Assembly: GCA_039796575.1 (NCBI GenBank)
Contig: JBDKJP010000078.1
Span: 62,001-126,000 of the forward strand
Direction: 5' to 3'
DNA: 64,000 nucleotides
Source of the DNA: UBA668 sp039796575
GTDB lineage: Bacteria > Actinomycetota > Acidimicrobiia > Acidimicrobiales > Ilumatobacteraceae
Shown here: piece after piece, positions 17,527 to 25,604 of the stretch
Numbering within the stretch: the stretch's first letter is position 1
Layout of the letters: each line of letters begins with the position of its first letter
Position numbers and translations under genes: made by a program
Notes under the pieces: model-generated
Databases searched by the model: none
What the model was told of the DNA's origin: nothing
Seen by the model: the letters and a program-made list of their open reading frames with translations, nothing else

Positions 17527-18768
17527 CTACACCTCGTCCTGGTACTCGAAACTGAAGCCGGCGATCCACACGATGTCGCCGTCGCGAGCGCCCGCCTTGG
17601 CGAGCATCTTCGGCACGCCCAACCGCTTGAGTGCGTAGTCGATGTACGACAGCGCTTCGGGCGTGGTGACGTCGTTGAGCGCGACGACGCGCTCGACCTG
17701 ACGGCCGACGAGGCGGAACTCGTGCTCGCCCAACCGTTCGACCAGCGCGCCCTCCTGCTCAGGGCGGATGATGACGATGCCGTCGCTCTCGGGCTGGGCC
17801 TGGCGCGCCTGGTGCACCAGCTCGGCGAGCTTGTTGACGAGCTCGCGCACACCCTGCTGGGTGATGGACGAGATCATCTCACCGTCCCAGTCGAAGATGG
17901 CGCTGTCGCTCTTCGTGCCCACCACGACGCGCGGGCGGTCGAGCAACTCGGGCTGGTACTGGCCCAACTCGTGCAGCAGGATGCGCTCCTGCTCCTGCGG
18001 GTCGGGGCCGTCGATGTCCTCGAGGTCGACCATGATGCACAGCACGCGGGCGCGCTCGATGTGCTTCAGGAACTGGTGACCGAGGCCCTTGCCCTCGCTG
18101 GCTCCCTCGATGAGACCGGGGATGTCGGCCACCACGAACTCGGTGAGGCCCGGGTAGCGCACCACACCGAGGTTCGGTTCGAGGGTGGTGAACGGGTAGT
18201 TCGCGATCTTCGGCTTGGCAGCGCTGATGACGCTGATGAGCGTGCTCTTGCCCACATTGGGGAAACCCACGAGGGCCACGTCGGCCATGAGCTTCAGCTC
18301 GAGTTTCAGCCAGCGCTCCTCGCCGTGCTCGCCCTGCTCTGCGAACGACGGGGCGCGGCGACGGTTCGACGCGAACTTCGCGTTGCCACGTCCGCCGCGG
18401 CCACCACCTGCGCACAGCCAACGGTCGCCGTGGTGCGCCAGGTCGGCGAGCAGCTCACCCGTGTAGAGATCGGTGACCACGGTGCCCTCGGGCACATGCA
18501 CCTCGAGGTCCTTGCCACGCTTGCCGTGCTGGTCCTTGCCCGAGCCGTGCACACCGTTGTCGGCCTTGCGGTGCGGGTGGTCCTTGAACGCCAGCAGCGA
18601 CGCCACGTTGCGATCGGCCACGAGCCAGATGTCGCCACCCTTGCCGCCGTCGCCACCGTTCGGGCCACCGAACGCCACCGGGCCCTCGCGACGGAACGAC
18701 ACACAGCCGGCGCCACCGTCGCCGGCCTTCACGTTCAGTTGTGCTTCGTCGACGAATCCGCTGCTCAT
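17527..18768 (-). CDS. obg: GTPase Obg/CgtA
   Basis: A 413-residue ribosome-assembly and stress GTPase. It has a glycine-rich N-terminal Obg fold (KAGDGGAGCVSFRREG, GGPNGGDGGKGGDIWL), a G domain with the G1 motif GFPNVGKST, the G3 motif DIPGLIEGAS and the G4 motif GTKSD, and a C-terminal OCT-like domain ending VWIAGFSFEYQDEV. The ATG at 18768 was chosen because the protein begins MSSGFVDEAQLNV as in other Obg proteins; the frame stays open further upstream but lies over dgt. A TAGCCT box 11 bases upstream overlaps the divergent dgt promoter. It leads into proB. Confidence 0.96.
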   Translation of the reverse strand: MSSGFVDEAQLNVKAGDGGAGCVSFRREGPVAFGGPNGGDGGKGGDIWLVADRNVASLLAFKDHPHRKADNGVHGSGKDQHGKRGKDLEVHVPEGTVVTDLYTGELLADLAHHGDRWLCAGGGRGGRGNAKFASNRRRAPSFAEQGEHGEERWLKLELKLMADVALVGFPNVGKSTLISVISAAKPKIANYPFTTLEPNLGVVRYPGLTEFVVADIPGLIEGASEGKGLGHQFLKHIERARVLCIMVDLEDIDGPDPQEQERILLHELGQYQPELLDRPRVVVGTKSDSAIFDWDGEMISSITQQGVRELVNKLAELVHQARQAQPESDGIVIIRPEQEGALVERLGEHEFRLVGRQVERVVALNDVTTPEALSYIDYALKRLGVPKMLAKAGARDGDIVWIAGFSFEYQDEV

Positions 18769-18779
18769 AGGACCCTCTG

Positions 18780-18795
18780 AGGCTACCGGTACGCT
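18780..18795. promoter_or_regulatory. Overlapping divergent promoters of obg and dgt
   Basis: The two genes are only 35 bases apart. TAGCCT on the minus strand (18785-18780) serves obg. TACGCT on the plus strand (18790-18795), 8 bases before the ATG, serves dgt. The -10 boxes are 4 bases apart, so each -35 must lie within the other transcription unit. Confidence 0.6.
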
Positions 18796-18803
18796 GGGGT
18801 CCG

Positions 18804-19928
18804 ATGACCGGAATGGACGAGCGCGCCGAGAAGTGGGCCTCCACGATGGCAGGCCACACCGCGCCCGCCGGCATCCACCTCGCCCACGCCGACTCGTGGG
18901 CCGGCAGCGGCAGCAACCTGCTGCTCCCCCGCACCGCACGTGAGGAGCGCGAGCAGTCGATGCTCGCCACGTTGGCCACACGCAGCTTCGGTGGCGGCAA
19001 CCGCGTGGTCGACGAGCCTGCCGATCCGTGGCGCACGTGCTTCGAACGCGACCGCGACCGCATCCTCCACGCGAGCGCGTTCCGCCGCCTGGCCGGCAAG
19101 ACCCAGGTGTTCGTGTTCCCCGACGATCACCAGCGCACCCGCCTCACGCATGCGCTCGAGGTCGCGCAGGTGGCGGTCAGCGTGGCCCGCGCACTGGGCC
19201 TCAACGTGGCGCTCACCGAGGCCATTGCGCTGGGGCACGACTGCGGTCACGGGCCCGGTGGCCACGCCAGCGAGGACGCGCTCAGCCCCTTCGTGCTCGG
19301 CGGCTTCGACCATGCCACGTGGGGCGCCGACGTCACGCTCACGTCGCTCAACCTGTGCGCCGAGACCCTCGACGGCATCCGCAACCACTCGTGGAGCCGT
19401 CCCGCTCCCGGCACTCCCGAGGGCGAAGTGGTGAGCTGGGCCGACCGCATCGCCTACGTGTGCCACGACTTCGAGGACGCCGTGGCGTCGGGGGTGGTGA
19501 GCGAGGATGCGCTGCCCGCCATCGTGCGCGACCGCTGCGGCACCGCTCGCCGCGAGCAGCTCGGCGCGTTCATCTACGGCATGATCGATGCCGCTGCCGA
19601 GAGCGGCCGCATCGGCATGACCGCCCGCCAGGCCGAGGCGCTGGCGGCGTTCCGCAAGTTCAACTACGAGAACATCTACCTTCGCCCCGAGAGCAAGGAC
19701 CAGGCCGGTGCGGTGATCAGCCTGCTGCGCGCCCTGGTCGAGCACTATGCGGCGCGTCCCCACGACCTGCCCGATGCACCGACCGCCGACCCCGGCAGCG
19801 CCGAGGCCGTCCACGCCGCGGTGACCTACGTGGGCGGGATGACCGACCGGTTCGCGTGCCGCCAAGGCATCACCCTGCTGGGTTGGCCGCTCGACCAACT
19901 GCCGAAGGGCATCGACACCCCGGTGTGA
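18804..19928 (+). CDS. dgt: dGTPase-like deoxynucleoside triphosphate triphosphohydrolase
   Basis: A 374-residue HD-domain enzyme expected to hydrolyse dNTPs to the nucleoside plus triphosphate. Family landmarks are the start region RDRDRILHASAFRRLAGKTQVF, the HD metal site with TRLTHALEVAQ and GHDCGHGPGGHASE, and SWADRIAYVCHDFEDA carrying the downstream Asp. The length and lack of an insertion resemble the short, actinobacterial dGTPase-like subgroup. It lies on the plus strand between rpmA and obg, two genes usually joined in one operon, and is bounded by opposed promoters on one side and two hairpins on the other. Confidence 0.92.
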   Translation: MTGMDERAEKWASTMAGHTAPAGIHLAHADSWAGSGSNLLLPRTAREEREQSMLATLATRSFGGGNRVVDEPADPWRTCFERDRDRILHASAFRRLAGKTQVFVFPDDHQRTRLTHALEVAQVAVSVARALGLNVALTEAIALGHDCGHGPGGHASEDALSPFVLGGFDHATWGADVTLTSLNLCAETLDGIRNHSWSRPAPGTPEGEVVSWADRIAYVCHDFEDAVASGVVSEDALPAIVRDRCGTARREQLGAFIYGMIDAAAESGRIGMTARQAEALAAFRKFNYENIYLRPESKDQAGAVISLLRALVEHYAARPHDLPDAPTADPGSAEAVHAAVTYVGGMTDRFACRQGITLLGWPLDQLPKGIDTPV

Positions 19929-19955
19929 CCCGGCGAGCGAGGTGTTCCGGTCGGT

Positions 19956-19980
19956 CTCCGTCCCGGTTTCCGGGACGGAG
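19956..19980 (+). terminator. dgt terminator hairpin
   Basis: CTCCGTCCCGG (19956-19966) pairs perfectly with CCGGGACGGAG (19970-19980) over a TTT loop, 28 bases after the dgt stop. Confidence 0.7.
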
Positions 19981-20034
19981 CGCAACCAGAAGCCGAAGTG
20001 GGACGCTCGACGCCCAGAAGTCGTCCGAAGAACG

Positions 20035-20073
20035 ACGAAGGCCCGGTCACCTCGAGGGTGACCGGGCCTTCGT
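20035..20073. terminator. Bidirectional terminator between dgt and rpmA
   Basis: A perfect 17-bp stem (20035-20051 with 20057-20073) closes the loop TCGAG. An A/T-containing end on each side (ACGAAG, CTTCGT) lets it serve both converging genes. It is the strongest hairpin in this part of the window. Confidence 0.85.
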
Positions 20074-20085
20074 GCGGAACGGGTG

Positions 20086-20340
20086 TCAGGCGACGGGCTC
20101 GACGTCGATGACGCGGCGACCCTTGCGCTCGCCGAACTTCACCTGGCCGTCGACCAGTGCGAAGAGGGTGTCGTCGCCGCCCTTGCCGACGTTGCGGCCG
20201 GGGTGGAAACGGGTGCCACGCTGACGGACGAGGATGGCGCCGGCGGTGACCGAGCTGCCACCGAAGGCCTTCACGCCGAGGCGCTGTGCGTTGCTGTCGC
20301 GGCCGTTACGAGTAGAGCCGCCGCCCTTGGTCTTCGACAT
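20086..20340 (-). CDS. rpmA: 50S ribosomal protein L27
   Basis: An 84-residue basic protein of the large ribosomal subunit that reaches the peptidyl transferase centre. It starts MSKTKGGGSTRNGRDSNAQRLG, the standard L27 form without the cleavable N-terminal extension of Firmicutes. RQRGTRFHPGRNVGKGGDDTLFAL is the diagnostic core. It follows rplU by 6 bases and ends at a strong bidirectional hairpin. The usual downstream obg is cut off here by the inverted dgt. Confidence 0.97.
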   Translation of the reverse strand: MSKTKGGGSTRNGRDSNAQRLGVKAFGGSSVTAGAILVRQRGTRFHPGRNVGKGGDDTLFALVDGQVKFGERKGRRVIDVEPVA

Positions 20341-20346
20341 GGTGGG

Positions 20347-20658
20347 TCAGCCCTTCTTGATGGAGGTGATCTCGATGACGTGGTACTTCTGACGGTGACC
20401 GTAGCGACGACGCTGGTTGGTGCGGCGCTTGTAGGTGAAACCGTCGATCTTCGGGCCCTTGGCCCAACCGACCACCTTGGCGGTGACGGTGGCGCCCTTG
20501 AGCTGGTCGGGCGTGGCGAGCACGTTGTCGCCGTCGACCAGGAGGACAGGAGTGAGGGAGACTTCAGAGCCCTGCTCGGCATCGAGCAACTCGACGTGGA
20601 CCTGCTGGCCCTCGGCGACGCGGGCTTGTTTCCCACCGGAAGCGATCACTGCATACAT
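20347..20658 (-). CDS. rplU: 50S ribosomal protein L21
   Basis: A 103-residue 23S rRNA-binding protein starting MYAVIASGGKQARV with the signature KRRTNQRRRYGHRQKYHVIEI near the C-terminus. The ATG lies 9 bases after a TAGGCT box. It heads the rplU-rpmA pair and follows the RNase E/G gene in the same direction, with a copy of the palindromic repeat between them at about -50 from the predicted transcription start. Confidence 0.97.
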   Translation of the reverse strand: MYAVIASGGKQARVAEGQQVHVELLDAEQGSEVSLTPVLLVDGDNVLATPDQLKGATVTAKVVGWAKGPKIDGFTYKRRTNQRRRYGHRQKYHVIEITSIKKG

Positions 20659-20667
20659 AGCCCTGCA

Positions 20668-20673
20668 AGCCTA
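20668..20673 (-). promoter_or_regulatory. -10 box of rplU
   Basis: TAGGCT on the minus strand, 9 bases before the rplU ATG. No clear -35 box was identified. Confidence 0.5.
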
Positions 20674-20701
20674 GCCGGACGCGCCCACGCCTCCCACCCC
20701 T

Positions 20702-20723
20702 CCCGCGAACTTAAGTTCGCGGG
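20702..20723. repeat. Palindromic repeat, single copy (rne/rplU gap)
   Basis: A perfect 22-bp palindrome with the core CGCGAACTTAAGTTCGCG and CC/GG flanks. It is the same element as at 8061-8110 and 32296-32344, here as one copy in the 98-base gap between rne/rng and rplU. Confidence 0.85.
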
Positions 20724-20756
20724 AAATGGGGGCCGGGCCCGTTCAATCGAGCCCCA

Positions 20757-22850
20757 TCAATCGAGCATGGCGTGGTCGATGACGAGGCCGCGACCTTCGC
20801 AGTTCGGGCACTGGTCGGCGAAGTTCACCAGCAGCCCCTCACCGATGCGCTTGCGGGTCATCTCCACCAGGCCGAGCTCGCTGATGTCGAACACCTGGGT
20901 GCGGGTCTTGTCGCGGGCCAACGCGCTGCGGAAGGCCTCGACGACCTTCTTGCGGTTGTCCTTGATCTCCATGTCGATGAAGTCGATCACCACGATGCCG
21001 CCGATGTCGCGCAGGCGCAGCTGCTTGGCCACCTCTTCGGCCGCCTCGAGGTTGTTGCGGAACACGGTCTCCTCGAGGTTCGAGGTGCCCACGTTCTTGC
21101 CGGTGTTGACGTCGATGACCGTCAGCGCCTCGGTGTGCTCGATGATGAGCGAACCGCCGCTCGGCAGCCACACCTTGCGGTCGAGCGCCTTGTGCAGCTG
21201 CTCGTGGATGTGGAACCGCTCGTACATCGGCAGCCCGTCCTCCACCGCGTCGAAGTACTCGACGCGGTCGGCGAGCTCGGGGTTGAACGCGCCGACGTAG
21301 TCCTTCACGTCGTCGTACAGGCGCTGGTCGTCGATGACGACGCCGCGGTACTCGGCGTTGAACTCCTCACGGATGACGCGCACGGCCAGCTCGGGCTCGC
21401 GGTACAGCAACGTGGGGCCCTGGGCCTTCTTCGCCTTCGCCTCGATGGCGTTCCACTGGTCGAGCAGGCGGGTCATGTCGGCGCGCAGCTCGTGCTCGGA
21501 CGCGTTCTCGGCGGCGGTGCGCACGATGAGACCGTGCTCGGCCGGCTTCACCCGGTCGAGGATGTTGCGCAGGCGCTTGCGCACGTCGTCGGGCAGACGC
21601 TTGGAGATGCCGTAGGTCTTCGAGTTCGGGATGAGCACCACGAACCGGCCGGGCAGCGACACCTCCTGGGTGAGCCGGGCACCCTTCGCCCCGATGGGGT
21701 TCTTGGTGACCTGGCACACGATGAGCTGCTTGGCGCGCAGCATCTGCTCGATGCGCGGCTCCTTGTTCTTCTCGACGATGTCCTCGGCGTCGTACTGCAC
21801 GTCGCCGCGGTACAGCACCGCGTTCTTCGGCGTGCCGATGTCGACGAACGCGGCCTCCATGCCGGGCAGCACGTTCTGCACCTTGCCGACGTAGATGTTG
21901 CCGTGGATCTGGCTGACGTCGTCGGCCGGCTTGCTGACGTAGTGCTCGATGAGGTTGCGACCCTCGAGCACCGCCACCTGGGTGAGCGTGGGGCGTACCT
22001 GCACGCACATCAGGTAGCGGCCGATGGGACGGCCGTTGCGCTCGCGGCCACGACGGCGTTCGAGCACATCGGGGTCCATCTCGGCGAGCGTGGTGTCGGG
22101 ACGCGGGCCACTGCCGCTGCCGCCACCGGTGCCACGGCCCTTGCCGCCGCGACGACGCTTCTTCTTCGCAGCATCGCCCTCGGCCCGGGGCTCGTCGCCC
22201 GACGCGGCCGCGGCGTCGGCCTTCGCGGCCTGGTTGCCCTGGTTGCCCTGGTTGCGCTGCTGGCCACCCTGGTTGCCCTGGCCGTTGCGCTGCTGACCGC
22301 CCTGACCACCCTGGCCGCCACGGTTGCGGCCGCCGTTGGCCGCCGGCTTGGCGGGCGCGGCAGCACCCTGACCGGGCAGCACGGCCGGGCCGGGCGGTGG
22401 CACCGCGGGCGCCGGGCGCGTGTCGCCGATCTGCGGACGACGCACGAGCGCGGCGTCGGCGGCCTCGGCCGACGGCTTGTTCTCGCTCATCCGGTCGGGT
22501 AGTTCGGGATGGTGATCGGCGGCGCGGCCGACCACGGTGTGCTCGTCGGCGGACGCGGCCCCATCGAGATCGTCGTCGTCACCGGTGTCGTCGTCACCCT
22601 CGTCGATGAGGTCGTCGCCGCCCTCACCGGCCGGACGCGGCGGACGCTTGCGGTTCTTGCCGCCCCGCGAACCGCGGCGGCGCTTCTTCGCCGCGCTGCT
22701 CACGCTGGGCTCACCGATGGCCTCGGTGCCGTCGCCGGCACCGGCCTCGCCGACGTCAGCGGCCGATGCGGTGTGCACCTCGGGGGTGTCGGAGGGGGTG
22801 ACCGCTGCGTCGCCGGGGGGCGTCGCCGTGTCGAAGTCGGATGATTCCAT
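20757..22850 (-). CDS. rne: Ribonuclease E/G
   Basis: A 697-residue endoribonuclease for rRNA maturation and mRNA decay. The C-terminal 430 residues are the catalytic core: an S1-like domain (GNIYVGKVQNVLPGMEAAFVDIG), the DNase I-like part with VIDVNTGKNVG and IVVIDFIDM (metal-binding Asp residues), and the CPNCEGRG zinc-link motif near the end. The first 260 or so residues are low-complexity: acidic runs, basic blocks such as AAKKRRRGSRGG, and a Gln/Asn/Gly-rich repeat around residues 170-200. As in other actinobacteria the disordered region precedes the core. It lies upstream of rplU-rpmA, a common arrangement. Confidence 0.94.
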   Translation of the reverse strand: MESSDFDTATPPGDAAVTPSDTPEVHTASAADVGEAGAGDGTEAIGEPSVSSAAKKRRRGSRGGKNRKRPPRPAGEGGDDLIDEGDDDTGDDDDLDGAASADEHTVVGRAADHHPELPDRMSENKPSAEAADAALVRRPQIGDTRPAPAVPPPGPAVLPGQGAAAPAKPAANGGRNRGGQGGQGGQQRNGQGNQGGQQRNQGNQGNQAAKADAAAASGDEPRAEGDAAKKKRRRGGKGRGTGGGSGSGPRPDTTLAEMDPDVLERRRGRERNGRPIGRYLMCVQVRPTLTQVAVLEGRNLIEHYVSKPADDVSQIHGNIYVGKVQNVLPGMEAAFVDIGTPKNAVLYRGDVQYDAEDIVEKNKEPRIEQMLRAKQLIVCQVTKNPIGAKGARLTQEVSLPGRFVVLIPNSKTYGISKRLPDDVRKRLRNILDRVKPAEHGLIVRTAAENASEHELRADMTRLLDQWNAIEAKAKKAQGPTLLYREPELAVRVIREEFNAEYRGVVIDDQRLYDDVKDYVGAFNPELADRVEYFDAVEDGLPMYERFHIHEQLHKALDRKVWLPSGGSLIIEHTEALTVIDVNTGKNVGTSNLEETVFRNNLEAAEEVAKQLRLRDIGGIVVIDFIDMEIKDNRKKVVEAFRSALARDKTRTQVFDISELGLVEMTRKRIGEGLLVNFADQCPNCEGRGLVIDHAMLD

Positions 22851-22865
22851 GGGTGGGGTCCCTTC

Positions 22866-23588
22866 TCATGCGCACTCCACTGGGGTGCGCGCCGCGACCG
22901 GGTCGGCGGGGATGATCTCCCGGCGGACGCCGTCGCGTTCGATCCATTGCTGTGTGCGCAACACCCGCGCGGCCGTGTCGACCGGGTCGAGCGTCGGGAA
23001 CATCGCGGCCAGCAGTTCGACCGGACGAAGCCCCCTTCCCGTGGTGGCCAACGTCGCGCACAGACGCGGCCGGGGATCGTCGGCGGGGGGTGCCGCCGAC
23101 AGGTGGAGGATGGCCGGCCGCACGTCGTCGGTGCTGCGCTGCCCCTTCCTCTCGCGTTCCACCGGCATCGTGGCCGCGGCGAGCGCGACCTCGATGGCAG
23201 TGGCGAGTTCGGGGTGGGTGACACCCTCGAGCGTGAGCTCCCAGTCGCAGGCGACCACGTCTTCCTGCAACGAGGGGCTACCGGCTTCGCGGAGCACCAC
23301 ATCGGTGACCTCGTAGCCGACGGGCAGTTCGGCGCTGAACAGCGCCGGCAACTCGTCGAGTTGCACGTCGGCGTGCTCGGCAAGTTCGATGTCGAGGTAC
23401 TCGGCGAGGCTCTCGGCGCCGGTGGGCAGCGCGAGGCCGAACGACATGCGCGGCCGCGGGGTGAACCCGGCCGAGTACGCGAGGGGGATCTGCGCCTTGC
23501 GCACGGCACGCTCCCAGTGGCGGGCGGTGTCGCGGTGGCTGGTGAAGCGGATCTTGCCCAGCTTGGTGTGGCGGATGCGCAGCTTCAC
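22866..23588 (-). CDS. DUF2344 (TIGR03936) radical-SAM-linked protein
   Basis: A 240-residue protein starting VKLRIRHTKLGKIRFTSHRDTARHWERA, the hallmark of the family found beside or fused to the B12-type radical SAM protein upstream. Another family segment is GFTPRPRMSFGLALPTGAESLAEYLDIEL. The function is not established; conserved linkage to rne/rng and rplU-rpmA suggests a role in RNA or ribosome biology. The GTG start overlaps the upstream stop (GTGA), so the two proteins are translationally coupled. Confidence 0.9.
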   Translation of the reverse strand: MKLRIRHTKLGKIRFTSHRDTARHWERAVRKAQIPLAYSAGFTPRPRMSFGLALPTGAESLAEYLDIELAEHADVQLDELPALFSAELPVGYEVTDVVLREAGSPSLQEDVVACDWELTLEGVTHPELATAIEVALAAATMPVERERKGQRSTDDVRPAILHLSAAPPADDPRPRLCATLATTGRGLRPVELLAAMFPTLDPVDTAARVLRTQQWIERDGVRREIIPADPVAARTPVECA

Positions 23589-25546
23589 GGGGCCACCACC
23601 TCGGCGCGGCGGGGCAGCAACGTGACCGGCACCTCGCCGCCACGCGACAGGTCCTGGCCCGTGCCCTGGCTGCCGCCGGCGGGCGCGGTGGCCGACGCGA
23701 CGACGTGCTCGATGCCGTAGCCGGTGCACACGCCGCAGTCGTAGCAGGGGGTCCAGCGGCAGTCGGGCAAGCCGTGCTCGGCGAGCGACTCCTGCCAGTC
23801 GAGCCACAGGAAGTCCTTGTGCAGACCGGCCGAGAGGTGGTCCCACGGGAGCACCTCGTGCTCGTCGCGGTGGCGGTGCACGTACCAGTCGATCGACAGA
23901 CCCTCGGCCGCCATGGCCTCTTCCCACCGGCCCAGACGGAAGAACTCGCTCCACTCCTGGAAGATGCCGCCGGCTCGCCACACGCGCTCCATGACGTTGC
24001 CGATGCGCCGGTCGCCGCGCGCGGCGATGCCCTCGGCCAGGGTGGCCGACGGGTCGTGCCACTTCACGGTGACGCCCTTGGCCCGTTGGCCGGCATCGCG
24101 CACGAGTTGCACCTTGCGGCGCAGCTCCTCGGTGGTGTTCTGGCCGAACCACTGGAACGGCGTGTGCGGCTTGGGCACGAACCCGCCCAGGCTGACCGTG
24201 ACGCTGGCCCGGTTGGTGTGCTTGCGGCCGAGCTGCACGCAGTTGCGGGCGAGGTCGATGATGCCGGTGGTGTCGAGATCGGTCTCGGTGGGCAGCCCGG
24301 TGAGGAAGTACAGCTTCGCCCGGTACCAGCCCTGCGAGAACGCGCTCTCGAGGGCGCCGTAGAGGTCTTCCTCGGTGATGAGCTTGTTGATGACCTGACG
24401 CAACCGCCAGCTGCCGGCCTCGGGCGCGAACGTGAGACCGCTGCGACGCCCGGTGCTGACCTGACCGGCGAGGCCGACGGTGAACGCGTCGACGCGCAGC
24501 GACGGGAGGCTGATGCTGATGGTGTCGCTGGTGCCGCACCCGGCCGGGTTGATGGACGTGGTGACCTGCTCGATGCCGCTGAAGTCGGCGGTGGACAGCG
24601 ACGTGAGGCTGACCTCGTCGTAGCCGGTTCGGCGCAGCCCCGACTGGATCATGGTGCGCACCTGCTCGGCAGGGCGTTCGCGCACGGGACGGGTGATCAT
24701 GCCCGCCTGGCAGAACCGGCAGCCACGGGTGCAGCCGCGGAACACCTCGACGGCGAGCCGGTCGTGCACCACCTCGGTGAGCGGGGCGAGCGGGCTCTTC
24801 GGGTACGGCCACTGGCCGAGGTCGGCGACGGTGCGCTTGTGCACCACGGCCGGCACGTCGGCGTACTTCGGGGTGACGGCGCGCAGTGCCGGGCCGTCGT
24901 ACTCCACCTCGTACATCGAGGGCACGTACACGCCGGGCACCTTGCTGAGCTCGCGCAGCAGGCCCTCGCGGCTGCCGGGCGTGCGGCCCGACGCCTTCCA
25001 GTCGCGCACGACCTCGGTGATCTCGCCGATGACCTCCTCGCCCTCCCCCAGCACCACGAGGTCGACGAAGTCGGCCAGCGGCTCGGGGTTGAACGCGCAG
25101 TGCCCGCCGAGGGCCACCAACGGGTGCGACTCGTCGCGGTGCGCCGACCGCACCGGCACCCCGGCGAGGTCGATCATGTTGATGACGTTCGTGTAGACCA
25201 GCTCGGCGGCGAGGCCGAACGCGAGCAGGTCGAAGTCGCCGGCGGCACGATGGGTGTCGACCGAGAACAGCGGCACGCCACGCTGGCGCATCAGGGTCTC
25301 GAGGTCGTTCCAGGGCGCGTACGTGCGCTCAGCGACGGCATCGTCGCGCTCGTTCAGGATTTCGTAGAGGATCTGGAGCCCCTGGTTGGGCAAACCGATT
25401 TCGTACGTGTCGGGGTAGGCGAGCAGCCAGGACACCTTGCCGGGCGCATGCCGGGGGGTGATGGCGCCGTCCTCGCACCCGATGTAACGGGCAGGTTTTT
25501 GGACCCGAGCCAGGAGCGGTTCGACCCGCGCCCAGAGAGAAGTCAT
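23585..25546 (-). CDS. B12-binding-type radical SAM protein (TIGR03960)
   Basis: A 653-residue iron-sulfur protein. The N-terminal 200 residues resemble a B12-binding fold, though without the usual DxHxxG cobalt-ligand motif. The radical SAM cluster is Cys272-x3-Cys276-x2-Cys279 (RGCTRGCRFCQAG). A cysteine cluster near the C-terminus (CRWTPCYDCGVC) may hold a second cluster. The substrate is unknown. I chose the ATG at 25546 because a TAGGCT box ends 9 bases upstream; a GTG at 25555 directly abuts that box. It is coupled to the DUF2344 gene. Confidence 0.9.
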   Translation of the reverse strand: MTSLWARVEPLLARVQKPARYIGCEDGAITPRHAPGKVSWLLAYPDTYEIGLPNQGLQILYEILNERDDAVAERTYAPWNDLETLMRQRGVPLFSVDTHRAAGDFDLLAFGLAAELVYTNVINMIDLAGVPVRSAHRDESHPLVALGGHCAFNPEPLADFVDLVVLGEGEEVIGEITEVVRDWKASGRTPGSREGLLRELSKVPGVYVPSMYEVEYDGPALRAVTPKYADVPAVVHKRTVADLGQWPYPKSPLAPLTEVVHDRLAVEVFRGCTRGCRFCQAGMITRPVRERPAEQVRTMIQSGLRRTGYDEVSLTSLSTADFSGIEQVTTSINPAGCGTSDTISISLPSLRVDAFTVGLAGQVSTGRRSGLTFAPEAGSWRLRQVINKLITEEDLYGALESAFSQGWYRAKLYFLTGLPTETDLDTTGIIDLARNCVQLGRKHTNRASVTVSLGGFVPKPHTPFQWFGQNTTEELRRKVQLVRDAGQRAKGVTVKWHDPSATLAEGIAARGDRRIGNVMERVWRAGGIFQEWSEFFRLGRWEEAMAAEGLSIDWYVHRHRDEHEVLPWDHLSAGLHKDFLWLDWQESLAEHGLPDCRWTPCYDCGVCTGYGIEHVVASATAPAGGSQGTGQDLSRGGEVPVTLLPRRAEVVAP

Positions 25547-25555
25547 GTTGTCCAC

Positions 25556-25561
25556 AGCCTA
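25556..25561 (-). promoter_or_regulatory. -10 box of the radical SAM gene
   Basis: TAGGCT on the minus strand, 9 bases from the ATG. The 43 bases between it and the rodA stop hold only a weak hairpin, CGCAG-GACC-CTGCG. Confidence 0.45.
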
Positions 25562-25604
25562 CCCGGTGACCACCGCCACACGCAGGACCCTGCGGGCGCC
25601 CCGG

